Origin: Micractinium sp. NFX-FRZ | Lineage: Eukaryota; Chlorophyta; Trebouxiophyceae; Chlorellales; Chlorellaceae | Length of the DNA: 64,000 nt | Direction: 5' to 3' | NCBI GenBank assembly: GCA_029339195.1 | Contig: JAPTJF010000151.1 | Coordinates: 62,001 to 126,000 of the forward strand | In this document: piece after piece, positions 22,716 through 35,200 of the stretch | How positions within the stretch are numbered: the stretch's first letter is position 1 | How the letters are laid out: every line of letters starts with the position of its first letter | Notes under the pieces: generated by a model | The model's database searches: none | What the model saw: the letters and a program-made list of their open reading frames with translations, nothing else | What the model was told of the DNA's origin: nothing | Translations under genes and position numbers: made by a program

Positions 22716-22854
22716 GGCAGCCTTTCCTCCCGCTGAGCCTCGCTCCCGCAGGGCGCATTCATCGCAATCGCACTACTCATACATTGGAAGACGCGAACAG
22801 CTGGCGAGGCGGGGTCCATTAGCTTGCACTGGTGCTGGGCAGCAGGAGAGCAGA

Positions 22855-25800
22855 ATGACGACGCCAGAGGAGGCGGCGGTCGCCAACATGGAGCATCAGC
22901 CGGTTGATGGAGAGCAGCCACAAGATGGGGAGCAGGTGCGGCGAAGGGCCAGCTCACATGTGTTTGGGAGTGCCGCTGGCGTTTGCAGCGGCGTGCCCGC
23001 GCCCTGATGGCCAGATTATTGAATTGACATTTTACTTTGAACCCGCGCGGACGGGCCTGTTTTGCCGCTGCCGCCGCCGCCTGCCTGCCGCCGCTGCTGC
23101 CCACGCGAATGCTCCCTGCCCTCTGGCCCCTTGCATGTCCCGCTGGGCAGGTCATCACTCCCTGGGACGTGACAGGTGGCGCCGATGGAAAGATTGACTA
23201 CAACAAGCTGGTGGCACAGGTGCGGTGTTGGGCTGTGGCAGCACCCAGCACCCGCGGCATACCTGGCCCAGCACAGCGTGCACCCACGCTCCCAGCCCTT
23301 GCTGTCTGGTGCGTGCTGCTAGGTCTCAGGTGCGCCTTTTGGAGGCAGACCCCTGTAGGCTATAACACCACATGAGCCGTCCTGTCCCGTCCCACCGGCC
23401 GCCCGCCCCCCCGCCCTGCCCCACGGCCGCCCGGCGCAGCTCAGCTCACAACTTGGGATGGCAAAGTCACATGTTGACATCTCTTCTTCCACCTGCGTAC
23501 CTGCAGTTTGGCTGCCAGTCGATAGACAGCTCGTTGATTGAGCGGATAGAGCGGCTGACGGGGCGCCCCGCGCACCCCTTCCTCAAGCGCGGCATCTTCT
23601 TTGCGCACAGGTGCGCTGCACTTCTGTGGTTGTGTGCATGCTGGGGCACTGCGCTTGCGCTGCTGCGCACGCCTGTCTTCTGCACGACATGTTATTTCAC
23701 ACAGGTTCGCTGAGCTGGCTGGCTGCGCGCTGCTGAGCTGGCGTGCTTCCGTGGCATGCCTCTCTGCTGCATGGGTGGTGCCTGCAGGCAGACGGGGGCG
23801 GCGCCGGATGCGTCTGCTCGTGCCATGACTGCGTGCCCATGCTGTGCATGATGTGTGTGTGCTGTGTGTGCTGTGGTTGCCTGCAGGGATTTGAAGGAGG
23901 TGCTGGATGCGTATGAGCGGGGGGAGCCTTTCTACCTCTACACCGGCCGGGTGCGTGGGTGGGTGGGTTGCCTCACCGGCGGGCGGGGTGGGTGAAGCGA
24001 GGGTGGGGTGCTTGGTGCGCAGGCTGGATGTGGGAGGGGAGACGCCTGCAGGCTACGTCGGCCCATTGGCGCTGGCAGGCTGCCCAACCACCAGGCGTGC
24101 GGCATGGCAGGGCACGGGAGGAGGGCGTGCCCGACCCGCTGCCAGCACCAGGCTGCCCTTGCCGGACGCAAGCTTATTCAATCTCCCCGTCCCTCCCCTC
24201 ACGCTGCCTCCCCCGCTACAGGGCCCCTCCAGCGAGGCGCTGCACCTGGGCCACCTGGTGCCCTTCCGATGCTGCACGTGACCTCCCTCCAATACGCTGC
24301 CTCTCCTCCCTTCCTCCCTTGAAACCCCCCCCCCTGCAGGGCCCCTCCAGCGAGGCGCTGCACCTGGGCCACCTGGTGCCCTTCCAGTTCACAAAGTGGC
24401 TGCAGGACGCGTTCAAGTGCCCGCTCGTCATCCAGCTGACCGACGACGAAAAGTTCCTGTGGAGGTGAGCTGTTCTTGGCTGCATGTATGTGTTGTATTC
24501 CATATAAAGGCACTGGTCTGTGTTCACGGCGCCTGCTGGCCATCCTGTCAACCGACGACGAAAGGTTCCTGTGGAGGTGAGCTGTTCTTGGCTGTGCACA
24601 TGTGCTGCATTCCATCTAAAGGCACTGGTGTGTGTTCACGGCGCCCGCTGGCCATCCAGCTGACCAACGACGAAAATTTCCTGTGGAGGTGGGCGGGTGG
24701 GTGCAACATGCAGGGTGCCAGGTCAGCACGAGGGGCAAAGCACAGGTAGTGCCCGCACAAGTGACCGCGTGCCTCCCCCCCATGGCTGCCTCCTGTCTGT
24801 GGAGGAGCCCCGCCGGCTGGCACAACAGAACCGCAGCCCCTCTGCCTTCCTTCTCCAGCCTTTCCCACCAGCGCCTCTGCCCGTCACCCGCCTCCCTCCC
24901 CGCAGGGGCCTGTCCGTGGAGGAGGCCCGCCGGCTGGCGCGGGAGAACTGCTGCACCGCAACCAGCTTCACAGCACGCCTCTGCAACCCAAAGCCCCACC
25001 ATATGCTCCATCTCTCTTGCCTTGCAGGGGCCTGTCTGTGGAGGAGGCCCGCCGGCTGGCGCGGGAGAACTGCTGCACCGCAACCAGCTTCACAGCACGC
25101 CTCTGCAACCCAAAGCCCCACCATATGCTCCATCTCTCTTGCCTTGCAGGGGCCTGTCTGTGGAGGAGGCCCGCCGGCTGGCGCGTGAGAACTGCAAGGA
25201 CATCATTGCCTGCCCGCATTAGCCTGTCGCACACTTGCCCTGTGTCTCCCACCTCGTGCCTTGCAGGGGTCTGTCCGGAGAGGAGGGCCGCCGGCTGGCG
25301 CGGAAGATTTGCAGCCCCTCTGCCTGCCCGCATTAGCCTCTCATATAGCGCCTTTACCCCTCCCCCGCCTGCCTGCAGGGGCCTGTCTGTGGAGGAGGCC
25401 CGCCGGCTGGCGCGTGAGAACTGCAAAGACATCATTGCCTGCGGCTTTGACGTGCGCCGCACCTTCATCTTCTCCGACTTTGAGTACGTGGGCGGCGCCT
25501 TCTACCGCAACATTGCGCGCATCCAGAGGTGGGTGCGCAAGGAATGCGAAAGGCACGAGGGCAGAGTGAGGGTGTGGCACGTGGGGTGGGGAAGCGTGGC
25601 TGCCTGCCTGCCTCTGGCCGCAACTGCTCACGCAGCTGGTCGTGCATCCAGCGGTGAGGGCCCTGGAAGGGCAGGGGGCAGGGGGCAGGGGGATGTGTTC
25701 CGGGTCGAAAGGGAGGGAGGGAGGGAGGGAGGCGATTGGGCAGCACGTCCTCCTGCATTCCACCCACGCAAAACTTGCCCCTGCCAGTTTGCATCAGCCC

Positions 25801-28800
25801 CCCATTGCTCGCCCCACGAGCGCCCCGCCCTCCACCTGCAGGTGCGTGCCCATGAACCATGTTACTGCAGCACCCTGCTCACCAAGTTTCCCCTGATCAC
25901 TCCCATTCGCCACGCTCGTTGCAGGTGCGTGCCCATGAACCAGGTGCGGCATCTTCCAGCTCACCCTGTACCCGCCGCTATCTTGCTCACCCAAAGTTCC
26001 GTTACAGCTCCCATTTCCCCCCATGGTTGTTGCAGGTGCGTGCCCATGAACCAGGTGCGAGGCATCCTGCTGCTCACACCCGGTCCTGCTGTATCCTGAC
26101 CACCACTTTCCCCCTGATCACTCCCATTCTCCATGCTTGTTGCAGGTGCGTGCCCATGAACCAGGTGCGAGGCATCTTTGGGTTCACCATGGAAGATCAC
26201 ATCGGCAAGATCGCCTTCCCCGCCGTCCAGGTGAGGCACCCTTTTTGGGACTGGTGGGCGGGCTTGTCTGTGTGGGGGCATCGGCACCGTAGCGGCCGCG
26301 ACCCGCTGCTGTCCCCGCTGTCCAGGCAAGGCTTGTGGGGGGTCAGCGATTTGCTCTGCAGAGTGTGGTGGGGAGGGGCGAGCCATGGTGGCGGGGTTAC
26401 AGCCACGCTTGGGCGGGGGGTGTGCAAGTTTGGGGGGATCACAGTAGTCCCGCTTTGGTGGGGAGCGCGCACGTTTGGCAGGATCACAGTCCCGCCTGTC
26501 CAGTGGGGCACAGCTGCACTCTCCAGCGTGTCCCATGTGTGTCCTATGCTGCTCACCCCTTCCACTTGCCCACCCCGCTCTCCGGTGCAGGCCGCCCCTG
26601 CCTTCCCCGACAGCTTCCCCCACATGTTCGGCGAGCGCAAGGACGTGCGGTGAGTGCGGCAGGGGTGGCTTGTGCATGCAGTGACTAGGACAGCGCTGGG
26701 GCAAAGGGCTGGTGGGGTGTGCTTGGGTGTAAGAGGGCAAGGGGCGCAAGGTTGGCGGGAGAGCGCCAGGACGTTTGGTGAGCAGGCCATGAGCTGGGAG
26801 TTGCACCCTGGAGCGAGAGGGTAAGGTGTGTAGGGTCGTGGGGCTGTGGTCTGGGGCGAGACAGCAGGGTCACAGGGCTGGGCGGCTGTGCTGTAGAGCG
26901 GGAGGGCAACGGGCATGGCTGGGGGGTAGTGCACTGGAGCGGGGCGGGGCAGGGGTTGGAGAGGCTGCGCTCTGGTGCGCCGACTCCTTGCACTGCCGGC
27001 TTGCCTGCGGCTGTCGGCATGCAGCTGCCGGTCTTGCTTGTGTGCGACCGCGTCAGCCTCCTTCGCCCGCCTGCCCACCTGCCTCCCCGTTACGCAACCA
27101 TTCTTCCTTCCGCTTCTTGGCAGCTGCAGCTTGCCCTGGGCCATCAACCTGTGCCCTCAATTCTCCAGTACGCATTTTTAACACATACCTGCCACGTGGC
27201 ACACTCTCACCGCCCTCCCCCCTGCTCATAAACACGCCACCACTGCAAACCGCAGGTGCCTCATCCCCTGTGCGATTGACCAGGACCCCTACTTCCGCAT
27301 GACTCGGGACGTCGCCCCCCGCCTCGGCCACCACAAGACGGCGCTCATCGAGTCGCGCTTCTTCCCGGCGCTGCAGGTGATGCAACTTCTCTATTGCTTG
27401 TTGTGTGTGGTGTGTATACTTCTGGTGGGGTGTGCACAGCACTCGCAGAGACGCGCTTCTTCCCAGCGCTGCTGGTGCGCCGCTTGCTTCTTCTTGTTTC
27501 GACTTGGCTGCGGTTGATGGGATGTTGCTGCCCTCATCGGCGCCAGGTGCTTCCCGGCACTGTTGGTGGCGCCGCTGGCTGGCTGGCTGGACTGGTTGCA
27601 GCAGCAGCGGGCGGCTGTTGGCCTTGCAGCCCTTCCCTGGTGTCCTGTTGGCCCTCTGCCTGTGCTTGCACCTTCCTAACCCTCGCCTGGCCTGCCCTTG
27701 CTGTCAGGGCGAGACCGGGAAGATGAGCGCGTCGGACGAGAACAGCGCCATCTTTGTGAGGTGCGTGTGGGCGCATGGTGCAGAGCTGTTGTGTGGTGAC
27801 GGCGTGGCATTTACTGTTGCATTATGCGTCATGCCAGGCCTTCCCCACTCTCCATGTGGCCGTTGCTCCCTCATCCGACTCCTGTTCTGTCTAGCTGCAG
27901 CGGCACCCCGGTCAGAACAAGCGCAACATGAACAACGCGCATTGCCATTGACTGCCCCCAACTTGTCGTCATCCTCAGAAGAAGATTACAGCCCGAGGGC
28001 GTGGGGTTGAGGAAGCCAACAGGAAATTAAGCCAAAGGCACCAGTCAGCTACCATTGTCGCCATCCTCAATTTCCTTGTGCAGCGACACTCCCAAGCAGA
28101 TCAAGAGCAAGGTGAACAAGTACGCCTTCAGCGGCGGCGGCGTAAGCGTGGAGGAGCACCGAGAGAAGGGTGGGTCGCGCCTGCTTGGCCGGGCAGTTTG
28201 CATTTCTGCAGGAATTATGTTGTGCTGGGTGGATGTGGCTTTGTTCTCCTCCCCAGGTTCACCCCCCGCGCTTATGCATGGACGCCAGTCGCTGGTCCAT
28301 GCGGCACTGCCCCATGCCCACCCATGTCCCTCATTCGGTGCGCGCTTTTTTTTATTTTGTTCTTTCCTTCTTTCTTACCTTCGTTCATCTCTTCCTTTCC
28401 AGGCGCCAACCTGGACGTGGACATCTCCTGGAAGTGGCTCAACTTCTTCATGGAGGACGACGCACGGCTGGCCAAGGTGAGGGGAGTGTGTACTGCAGAT
28501 CCTGCAGGTGTGGTCGTTTTGAGCGACTTTGCTCATGGCTCCGCCATTCCCGCAAGGCGCAGACAACATCCTCGTGAGGCAGCAGGCCGACGCCCTGCTG
28601 CTGCTGGGTAGCCCACCCCCCACCCCAGGCCGCTTAAACTCTGTTGAACCTTCACCGCCCGTGTCGCCTGCAGATTGGGGAGGAGTATGGCAGCGGGCGC
28701 ATGCTGACGGGAGAAATCAAGGCGGAGCTGGTGGGGGTGCTCACAGGTGCGGTGCCCCCGTTCCTCTGTCTTGCCGCTTTTGTTGTGCTTCCATCTCACA

Positions 28801-29156
28801 TGCCTTGGGCCGTGGGAGAGCGGGGGCCAACTTCAGATCTGTTGGGCTGAAAAGGGGGGGCAAGGCAGAGCTTGCGGGGGTGCTCGCAGGTGGGAAGGTT
28901 GGCGGCATTGGTTTTGGGTGGTGTGGGGTGGGGGGGTGTGCACCGGCACAAACCGGCGTGCGCGGCATTGAGGCTTGAAGCTCCTCGTCAGCCTCCTGCC
29001 CATTCGCCAGCTTTGATTGCCAACAGCATCATCCCCATTTAATGCCCCGCAGAGATAGTGGAGCGGCACAAGGCGGCACGGGCGTCAGTAACAAACGAGA
29101 TAGTTGATGCGTTCATGACTGTGCGGCCCATGCCGTTTGACCAGATGTACGGCTGA
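22855..29156 (+). CDS. Tryptophanyl-tRNA synthetase, eukaryotic cytosolic type, 415 aa
   Basis: Fourteen exons: 22855-22935, 23151-23219, 23507-23610, 23887-23950, 24340-24464, 25379-25528, 26146-26230, 26591-26649, 27256-27376, 27708-27760, 28084-28169, 28403-28476, 28674-28746 and 29053-29156 (1248 nt, in phase). The enzyme charges tRNA-Trp with tryptophan. Class I signatures are present: HLGH at about residues 114-117 (within [15 protein letters not shown]) and KMSAS at 291-295. The eukaryotic core segments [38 protein letters not shown] and VNKYAFSGG match cytosolic TrpRS. The C-terminus [14 protein letters not shown] is also typical. There is no WHEP domain and no organelle-targeting extension, only a 27-residue acidic N-terminus. 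The introns contain extensive tandem partial copies of exons 5, 6 and 7, and one SINE-like element. Confidence 0.97.
24222..24690 (+). repeat. Partial copies of TrpRS exon 5 (start copied once, end copied twice)
   Basis: The start of exon 5 (GGCCCCTCCAGCGAGGCGCT) occurs at 24222 and again, as the real exon, at 24340. The exon end, ACGAAAAGTTCCTGTGGAG with its GTGAGC donor, is followed by two more copies ending near 24575 and 24687, with a period of about 111 bp that includes intron sequence. The copies have diverged by a few bases. Confidence 0.85.
24785..25420 (+). repeat. Six-copy array of the TrpRS exon 6 start
   Basis: Copies of CTGTCTGTGGAGGAGGCCCG start near 24791 (no acceptor AG), 24906, 25028, 25150, 25267 and 25379. 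The last is the real exon. The 24906 and 25028 units are almost identical over 122 bp. Copies differ in how far they reach into the exon: the one at 25150 runs to DIIAC and then meets a stop. All but the first keep a CAG acceptor. Confidence 0.88.
25835..26175 (+). repeat. Four-copy array of the TrpRS exon 7 start
   Basis: Copies of GCAG|GTGCGTGCCCATGAACCA begin at 25842, 25925, 26036 and 26146. The last copy is the functional exon because only it continues into [13 protein letters not shown]. Each copy includes a short upstream intron segment of the CACTCCCATT type. Confidence 0.88.
27978..28054 (-). mobile_element. Short SINE-like retroposon in a TrpRS intron
   Basis: A 77-bp element is flanked by 15-bp direct repeats, TTGTCGTCATCCTCA at 27963-27977 and TTGTCGCCATCCTCA at 28055-28069. 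On the - strand it ends in CCTCAACCCCACGCCCTCGG followed by a TTCTTCT tail. It shares this tail with the copies at 32785, 39132 and 51593. Confidence 0.75.
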
Positions 29157-29309
29157 CTTAGACTACAGCTGTGCACCGTTTGACCAGATGTACTGCTGGG
29201 TTGACCAACAGCTGGCTGGCAGCTTGCACCCATGGTGGAGCGCACTTGCGGTTTGATAGCTGAGCATGCCAGCGCGCCCTTGCACCAGCCGCACCACAAC
29301 GGCAGCACG

Positions 29310-29314
29310 TGTAA
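29310..29314 (+). terminator. TGTAA polyadenylation motif of the TrpRS gene
   Basis: TGTAA lies 154 bp after the TrpRS stop codon. Confidence 0.45.
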
Positions 29315-29738
29315 CTTGCTGCTGAGTGTGTGGCGTGGCACGAGAGGGAGCTGTTGGGGGAAGGGGCAGTATTCGTAATTATAATAGTAGGCATGTGGAG
29401 CCGCTTGCCGTGGCAGCCTCGCTGTGGTGCGTGCCTGCATGCCGTGTGCCTCTCCGCCTCCTGGCCCCCTTGCGTGCCTCTACCGAAGAATGTGCCCTTG
29501 GGTGTCGGTTGAGGAAATTCGGTAGCCAAGGGCGGGGGGGGGGGGGGGGGCAATAGGGGGCCCACAACCTCTTTAACCACTGGTAGTGAGGACTGGGCTA
29601 GTGAGGACTGGTCTAGTGAGGACTGGTCCCCCCTGACGCTGCTCCCTCTGGCTATGGGGGCTCTAGTGCAAAGGACCCTCCACCCGATTAGTGTGCGCCC
29701 TTCACGCACGTTTGCCTGCGTTGTGATATTGCAGCGGT

Positions 29739-29743
29739 TTACA
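29739..29743 (-). terminator. TGTAA polyadenylation motif of the giant secreted-protein gene
   Basis: TTACA on the + strand, about 250 bp past the stop codon at 29996-29998. Confidence 0.4.
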
Positions 29744-29995
29744 CCATATACCCAGATTTGCATATGACACATATTCATAAAAACGTGATGCCTGAACAAG
29801 CACGGAATGCTAAGGGGATAATCTGCCATGCTTGTGGACTCCAAGTGGTTACTTCGTCATGTTCATCATTCGGCGTGCTGTGCTGCCCCTCATAAATTCA
29901 TATTAGTTGTGATTGGTTGAGTAGGGCCGTCCGCTGCCCGCTTGAGAATCACGGGCTGGGGCTCCACACAGTACTCGGTGCGTATTCATATTCCT

Positions 29996-32215
29996 CTATG
30001 TATACCTGACCGTGATGCCGCTGGTGAGATCGTTGAAGCCATAGGCGCCAAGATCGGGGATTGTCGCAGGCCCAGTGAAGCACAGTTCTCTGCCTACGCC
30101 CACACCGTGCTCCCAGATGCAAGCCCTCAAGCCTGTGAGCAAGGGAGGGGCGTCGGGTTGAGGTGGCATGCGCTGGCACGCGGCAAGTCCTGGGTCAACA
30201 AGTGCGTGGAGGCACCCCCCACCTGACTGCCTGCCTGCATGGTCGGCTGAGTTTTCTGTCAGGCCACACTGCACTACCCTCTGCTGCTGCAGCCACCCAC
30301 CTGCTTGCACCCTAAGAGATGAGAGTTGGTCGTTGCCAATGTTTGAATAGAAGTTCCCCTCCTGTCCAGGGGACACGGCAGCATAGTTGCCACCGCCGAT
30401 GCCATGCTGCAGTAGGGATTCCGGAAGGCGGGCAAGGGGAGGTCGCGCTCAATCACGGAGTGAGTTGGGTGCATGGTCACGCAAACACACCTCATGTTCT
30501 TTCACGTGCGTGGGTTTGGAACTGGTGGGCCTAGGTGTACTTCATGCGCATACACTTCAGCGGCTGGACGCCGTGCAATGTGTGCGGCATTCTTCTCACC
30601 TGCCAAAACTCGGCCACGAGGGGCAAGCGCTGAACGCGCACGCATGATACGGTGTTGTCCAGGCTGCCTCCAGGGCTGCATGTGGACGGTTGGGACCGGG
30701 CGTTGCGCCAGGTGCGGGTCAGGGGATAGCCTTGTGTTCCATCACCGAAGCACGTTTGTCACCTCCAAAGCGCAGCGCATGCACCCGCACACCAGGCCCA
30801 CCCGCCACTCGCAGATTGTCCAGGCGTGGCACATCCACAGGGCCCACAAACGTCTTTTGCGGCCATGCCCCATCATCTAGGCCGCCAACAAAGAGTGTGA
30901 CCGCAAAGCCCGCGGGGACGCGCATGGAGCTCATGACGTCGTTGGCGATGTTGATCTCCGAGCCTGCAATGCCGCTCATGCAGCCTTGCATGACGCCGAG
31001 CTGGGTGGAGGTGCCCTGGTAGTTGGCGCCCTCATAGAGCTGAACACCGACCGGGCCCGAAACGGTCATGCTGATTGCGCGGTTGTCCCATCCCAGCGCG
31101 CCCAGGTTGGGGATGCTGCGCTCGCCATACAGGGTGAGCGCCTGGCCGCCGGCGTCCCTTAGGGTGACCGTCACGCCCGCCGGCAGCTTCCAGCTGCTGG
31201 CGGTGCCAGCGGGGAAGGGGGCGGCCGAGTCCTTGGTGTATGTGCCAAAGGGAAACTCCGTCTCGGAGCCCTGGTAGTCACGAGAGGTGTACACCTTGAC
31301 CATGATGCGCTCCACACGCCACGAGCTGGCGCGGTTGTCCCAGCCGTAGCTGCAGCAGTGGGAAGGCGAGTGGGCAGGTGAGGGTGAGTGTGTGTGTGTG
31401 TGTGGGGGGGGGGGGGGGCGCGCGTTCATCCGCGACAGGTAGACACGCCATATTGGGCCCTGTACATGCAAGCCAGTGCAACACAAGCTGCAGAGTACCG
31501 GCTCCAATGGCAGAGATGGGTGGCAAGGAGCGAGGGTGAGTGGGGCTGGAGTTGCGGCGCACGATGCACAGCTTGGTCGCAAGATCAACGAGACCGCAGT
31601 TGTGTGCCGTATGCATGCAAGAATGAGGGCATGCACACATGGCAGTGCATGGAACATGCAAATGCTGCATGCCACCACTGCCGTTTGCAGAGTTGCGCAA
31701 TGCACTCACACGTCCAGGCAGGGGACGTCATTTGGCCCCACCATGGTGAAGGAGCTGGCGCTGTCCAACTCGCCATCGAAGAGGGTCACCTGCACAGAAG
31801 TGGAGGACAGTGGACATGCCGGTAATGGGTGGTGAAGCATGCCACACATTCAGGCCGGCCTTGGGTGTGGCAATCCCGCGAGGTCTGGGTGTGGGATGCT
31901 TGTTCGCCAGCCAAAAGGGAAAGCTTGGCCAGCCTCTCATTGCACCCCCAGCGAGCCTTCCTTACAAATTCACTGGGCATGCCAGTCGCCCCGCACGCCA
32001 TCCAAGCATGGCTGAATATGCTTCTCCCATGCGGCATCCCCCTCAAGTTGCCCTCACTGCCCCTCTCCAGGTCCTTACTTGGAAGCCTGCAGGAACCTTG
32101 AAGCTGCTGACGGTGTTGTCGGGCATGGTGGAATAGGAACTGTTCCAGGCCCAGTCGTTGGCCCAGTGCTCCGACAGGATGCCCTGGTAGTTGCAGCTAT
32201 CATAGAGGGACACGT
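29996..32215 (-). other. Four beta/gamma-crystallin motifs at the C-terminus
   Basis: The motifs span the end of exon 32551-32079 and exons 31789-31710, 31349-30763, 30667-30600, 30406-30301 and 30132-29996. Motif landmarks are VSLYDSCNYQG, VKVYTSRDYQGSETEF with GWDNRAISMTV, VQLYEGANYQGTST with NDVMSSMRVPAGFAVTLF, and GGNYAAVSPGQEGNFYSNIG with NDQLSSLRVQAG. The aromatic-x-x-x-x-x-x-G and N/D-x-x-S-S patterns are those of Greek-key crystallin domains, some of which bind calcium. The protein ends YGFNDLTSGITVRYT. Confidence 0.8.
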
Positions 32216-35200
32216 AGGGCGCCGGCGGGGCGGGGGGCAGCGGGGGCGGCGGCGGTGGCGGGGGCGGCGGGGAGGGTGCCGGAGGCGTGGGCGAAGGGGG
32301 GGGCGGAGGACGGGGAAGCGCGCTCACTACAAAGGTGCTCTCCTCGCCACATGCGGTTTCAAGGGTGCAATGAGCTTGTGCGGTGTCGGTGGGGCCGCCA
32401 CAACCGTTGCAACGGGCCAGCCATGTATTGGACACCACGCTCTTGAAGCGAACAGTGCAGGTCACATCCGTTTGCACCTCCCAAGTGGATGCCTGGCCCT
32501 GGTCTGAGACCACGACCACCTCATTATCAGTAAGGATCGAAGCGCCCATGCCTGCGCGAACGGGGACGGCAGCGGCACCAGTGACATTCCTGACGCAATG
32601 ACTTAGCTGCGCAAGGGTCCTTTTAGACGAGGTGTACGGCGGGGCTCCCTAGTCACAGGCCTGTAAGTGCACGCAATGCAACATCAAAAAGACTCCCCAC
32701 CCCCCCCCTCCCCCACCCCGTAAACCGTCATGATCATTCTACGTTGATCGGCTCACAGTTGTTGCAGTAGGTCAAGAAGAGGTTGAAGAAGAAGAAGAAG
32801 AATACGCCCTTGGGCGTGGGTTGAGGAAACCAGCAGAGGTGTGGGCCCCCATCAAGAAGAGGTTGCCATCGGAGAGTTTGACGCGCAGGGGACTGGTGCC
32901 CACAAGGGTCACCAGCCAGGGGACGGTGGCATTCACGCTTCCAAAGTTGGCAATGTTGGGGTAGTTGGCAGGCGCGCCGTTGACGCAGCCGTTGCAACGC
33001 GTCAACGGCCGGTTGTTGCTGCGCAGCGCCAGGCTGACGTATTGCCCGCTTTCGTAGATGAGCGGCGAGGCTGCGGCACGTGGGGGCAGTTTGGTGTGGG
33101 GGAGGCCACATGTGGGAGGCGTGGTGGTGGTGGGGGCCGAGGAGGAAAAAATTGGACCGCTTGGCTTGCGAATTCTAGCGGCTGAGCGCCCCAACCGCAA
33201 CCCCGGACAAATGCAGATTGTGATGCTGCGCAGTTCCCTTGCGGAGCTACTTACGGCATGCTGGAGCAGGCGGCGGGAGTGGCGGTGGTGGAGGAGGGGA
33301 CGGTGGTGGCGATGGGGGCGGTGGGGGGCGGGGGAGCGCTACCACAGCCAAGTCGCTGTACTGGCTGCAAGAGTCTCCGATGGTGCAGCTTGCAAGGTCG
33401 GCGTGCGCCGTAATAATGTCGGACGGGCCACCACAGCCAGTGCACTGGGTCACCCATGTGTTGGACACCACGCTCTTGAGGCGGGTAGTGCAGGCCACAT
33501 TCGTCTCCACCTCCCAAGTGGACGCCGCACCCTGGTCTGCAACCATGACCACCTCTAGAGAAGCATAGATCGAACCGCCCATGCCTGCGTGCAAGGGGGC
33601 GGCAGCAGCGCCAGGCACATGTGGACTTTTTTGTTCGCCGAAGACTGCAAGGAGTCTCCAGGTGGCCAAGGGCGAGGTGGGCTTCCCTGCCGAGCAGATG
33701 TTATATGTGCGCGTGACGGTGCACCAAAAGCACCCCTCTAGCAACTCTCGCCCCCTTGGCTAGTCGCTGGTGTATGGCTCACAGTCGGTGCATTGGGTCA
33801 TGTAGAGGGTGCCCTCGGAGAGCTTGACACGCAGGGGGTTGGTGCCCACAACAGTCACCCGCCAGGGATAGCTGCTGCCAGGGTCGCCAAAGTTGACAAT
33901 GTTGCCCAAGTTGGAGGGCGCGCCGCTGACGCAACCAGAGCAACGCTTCAATGGCCGGTTGGTGGACTGCTGTAGCAGGTTGACGAAATGCCCGTCCTCA
34001 TTGGAGAGCGGCGAGGCTGCAGCAGGCGGGGTGTGATGGGGCAGGTCAGCTGGGGATGTCACCGGTGGGAGGGTTGGGCAGGCAGGGAGGCCACAAGGTT
34101 CGCCGTATGAGGCGGCTGAATGCCAGAGCTGCATCCGTACATGCAAGCAAGTAGGCTTTTGAAGTGCAACAGGTTTGCAATAACAAGCGAAGTTAGCGCG
34201 TTGCTCACTTCTCCTGCATCTGTTGTAGGCATGTGGGGTTGCATGCTTAACATGGCCAGCACCCAAAACCCAGCGGGGCACTCACGGCATTGTGGTGGCG
34301 ACGGCGGGGGCGGCGGCGCGGGTGGGGGTGGTGGCGGGGGTGGTGGTGGCGACGGTGAGGGGGGCAAGGGCGGAGGCGAAGGCGGAGGTGGTGAGGGTGC
34401 ACATGCGGTCGCACCCAGTGCAATGGGGTCAACTGCCCCCTCCTTGGGCCCCGACGTAGCGCCAGCCAGCTCTTGCTTCCTCCACCCGCACTGCTGCTTC
34501 AGGAAACACCCTATAAGGCGGCAGGCAGGGTGCATGGGATGGCCACGTGAGGTCCATGCTAGATTGGCAGCCCATTGGACACGGCCGGGCCGGGCCCAGG
34601 TTACCCTCCTTGGCGGGACGCAGCTGCGCCCGTCATTACCCCGGCTCATATTGCCAAGCAGCAATTGGTGTTCTAAAACTCAGGATCATTGCACCAGCAA
34701 CCCTTGCCTCCTAGCCAAAGCCCTGCCACCTCATGGCCAACGCTTACTGTTGGCCACAGTCAGGGTGTTGGCATGGGTCCAAAACTTGCAAGTGGCGCTG
34801 GCCTGGCATAGCTGGCGGCATGCCTCGGGGGAGGCGACATCGCTGACAGATTGAATGTCTGCCCCTGCGTAATCGATGCCCTCCTCCCACTGGTTGGGGT
34901 TTCCGCACACACAGCCTGCGTCAAGGTGTGGGTGGAGGGAACGGGGAGGGAGCACGGTGCCTTGCATACCAGGTGCGGGTTGCATGTGTGCCTGGTACTA
35001 CCCACTACTAGCGCACTATACTTGGCTGCACATGCACGCACGCTGAGGCATCCACCCAACCCTCGACACATGTGCATGTTCTGCTCACCTGAGCACACGA
35101 CGTTGCTGAAGTGCGAGTTGCGCCGCATCGTAGCAGGTGAACAGGGGAGGGAGTGCAAGCATTGCGATTAGCACAGCGTCGCAAAGCGTGATGGGAGTTG

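Larger units (their letters stand above)
29157..29995. other. Convergent intergenic region with repeats
   Basis: This region holds the 3' flanks of the TrpRS gene (+) and the giant secreted-protein gene (-). It contains a SINE-tail fragment at about 29480-29525 bounded by CTACCGAA/TTCGGTAG inverted repeats, a G run near 29535-29550, and a 15-bp unit (TAGTGAGGACTGGTC) repeated three times at 29584-29628. No coding exon was seen. Confidence 0.6.

Noticed and set aside
24700..25330. TrpRS exon 6 copies as true alternative exons
   Set aside because: The copies at 24906 and 25028 have no donor at the matching place, the one at 25150 runs into a stop, and the first lacks an acceptor. They look like decayed duplicates, though splicing to them was not tested.
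29530..29555. G-run as a regulatory quadruplex
   Set aside because: It is a simple homopolymer in a convergent 3' region next to a decayed repeat. There is nothing to tie it to a function.
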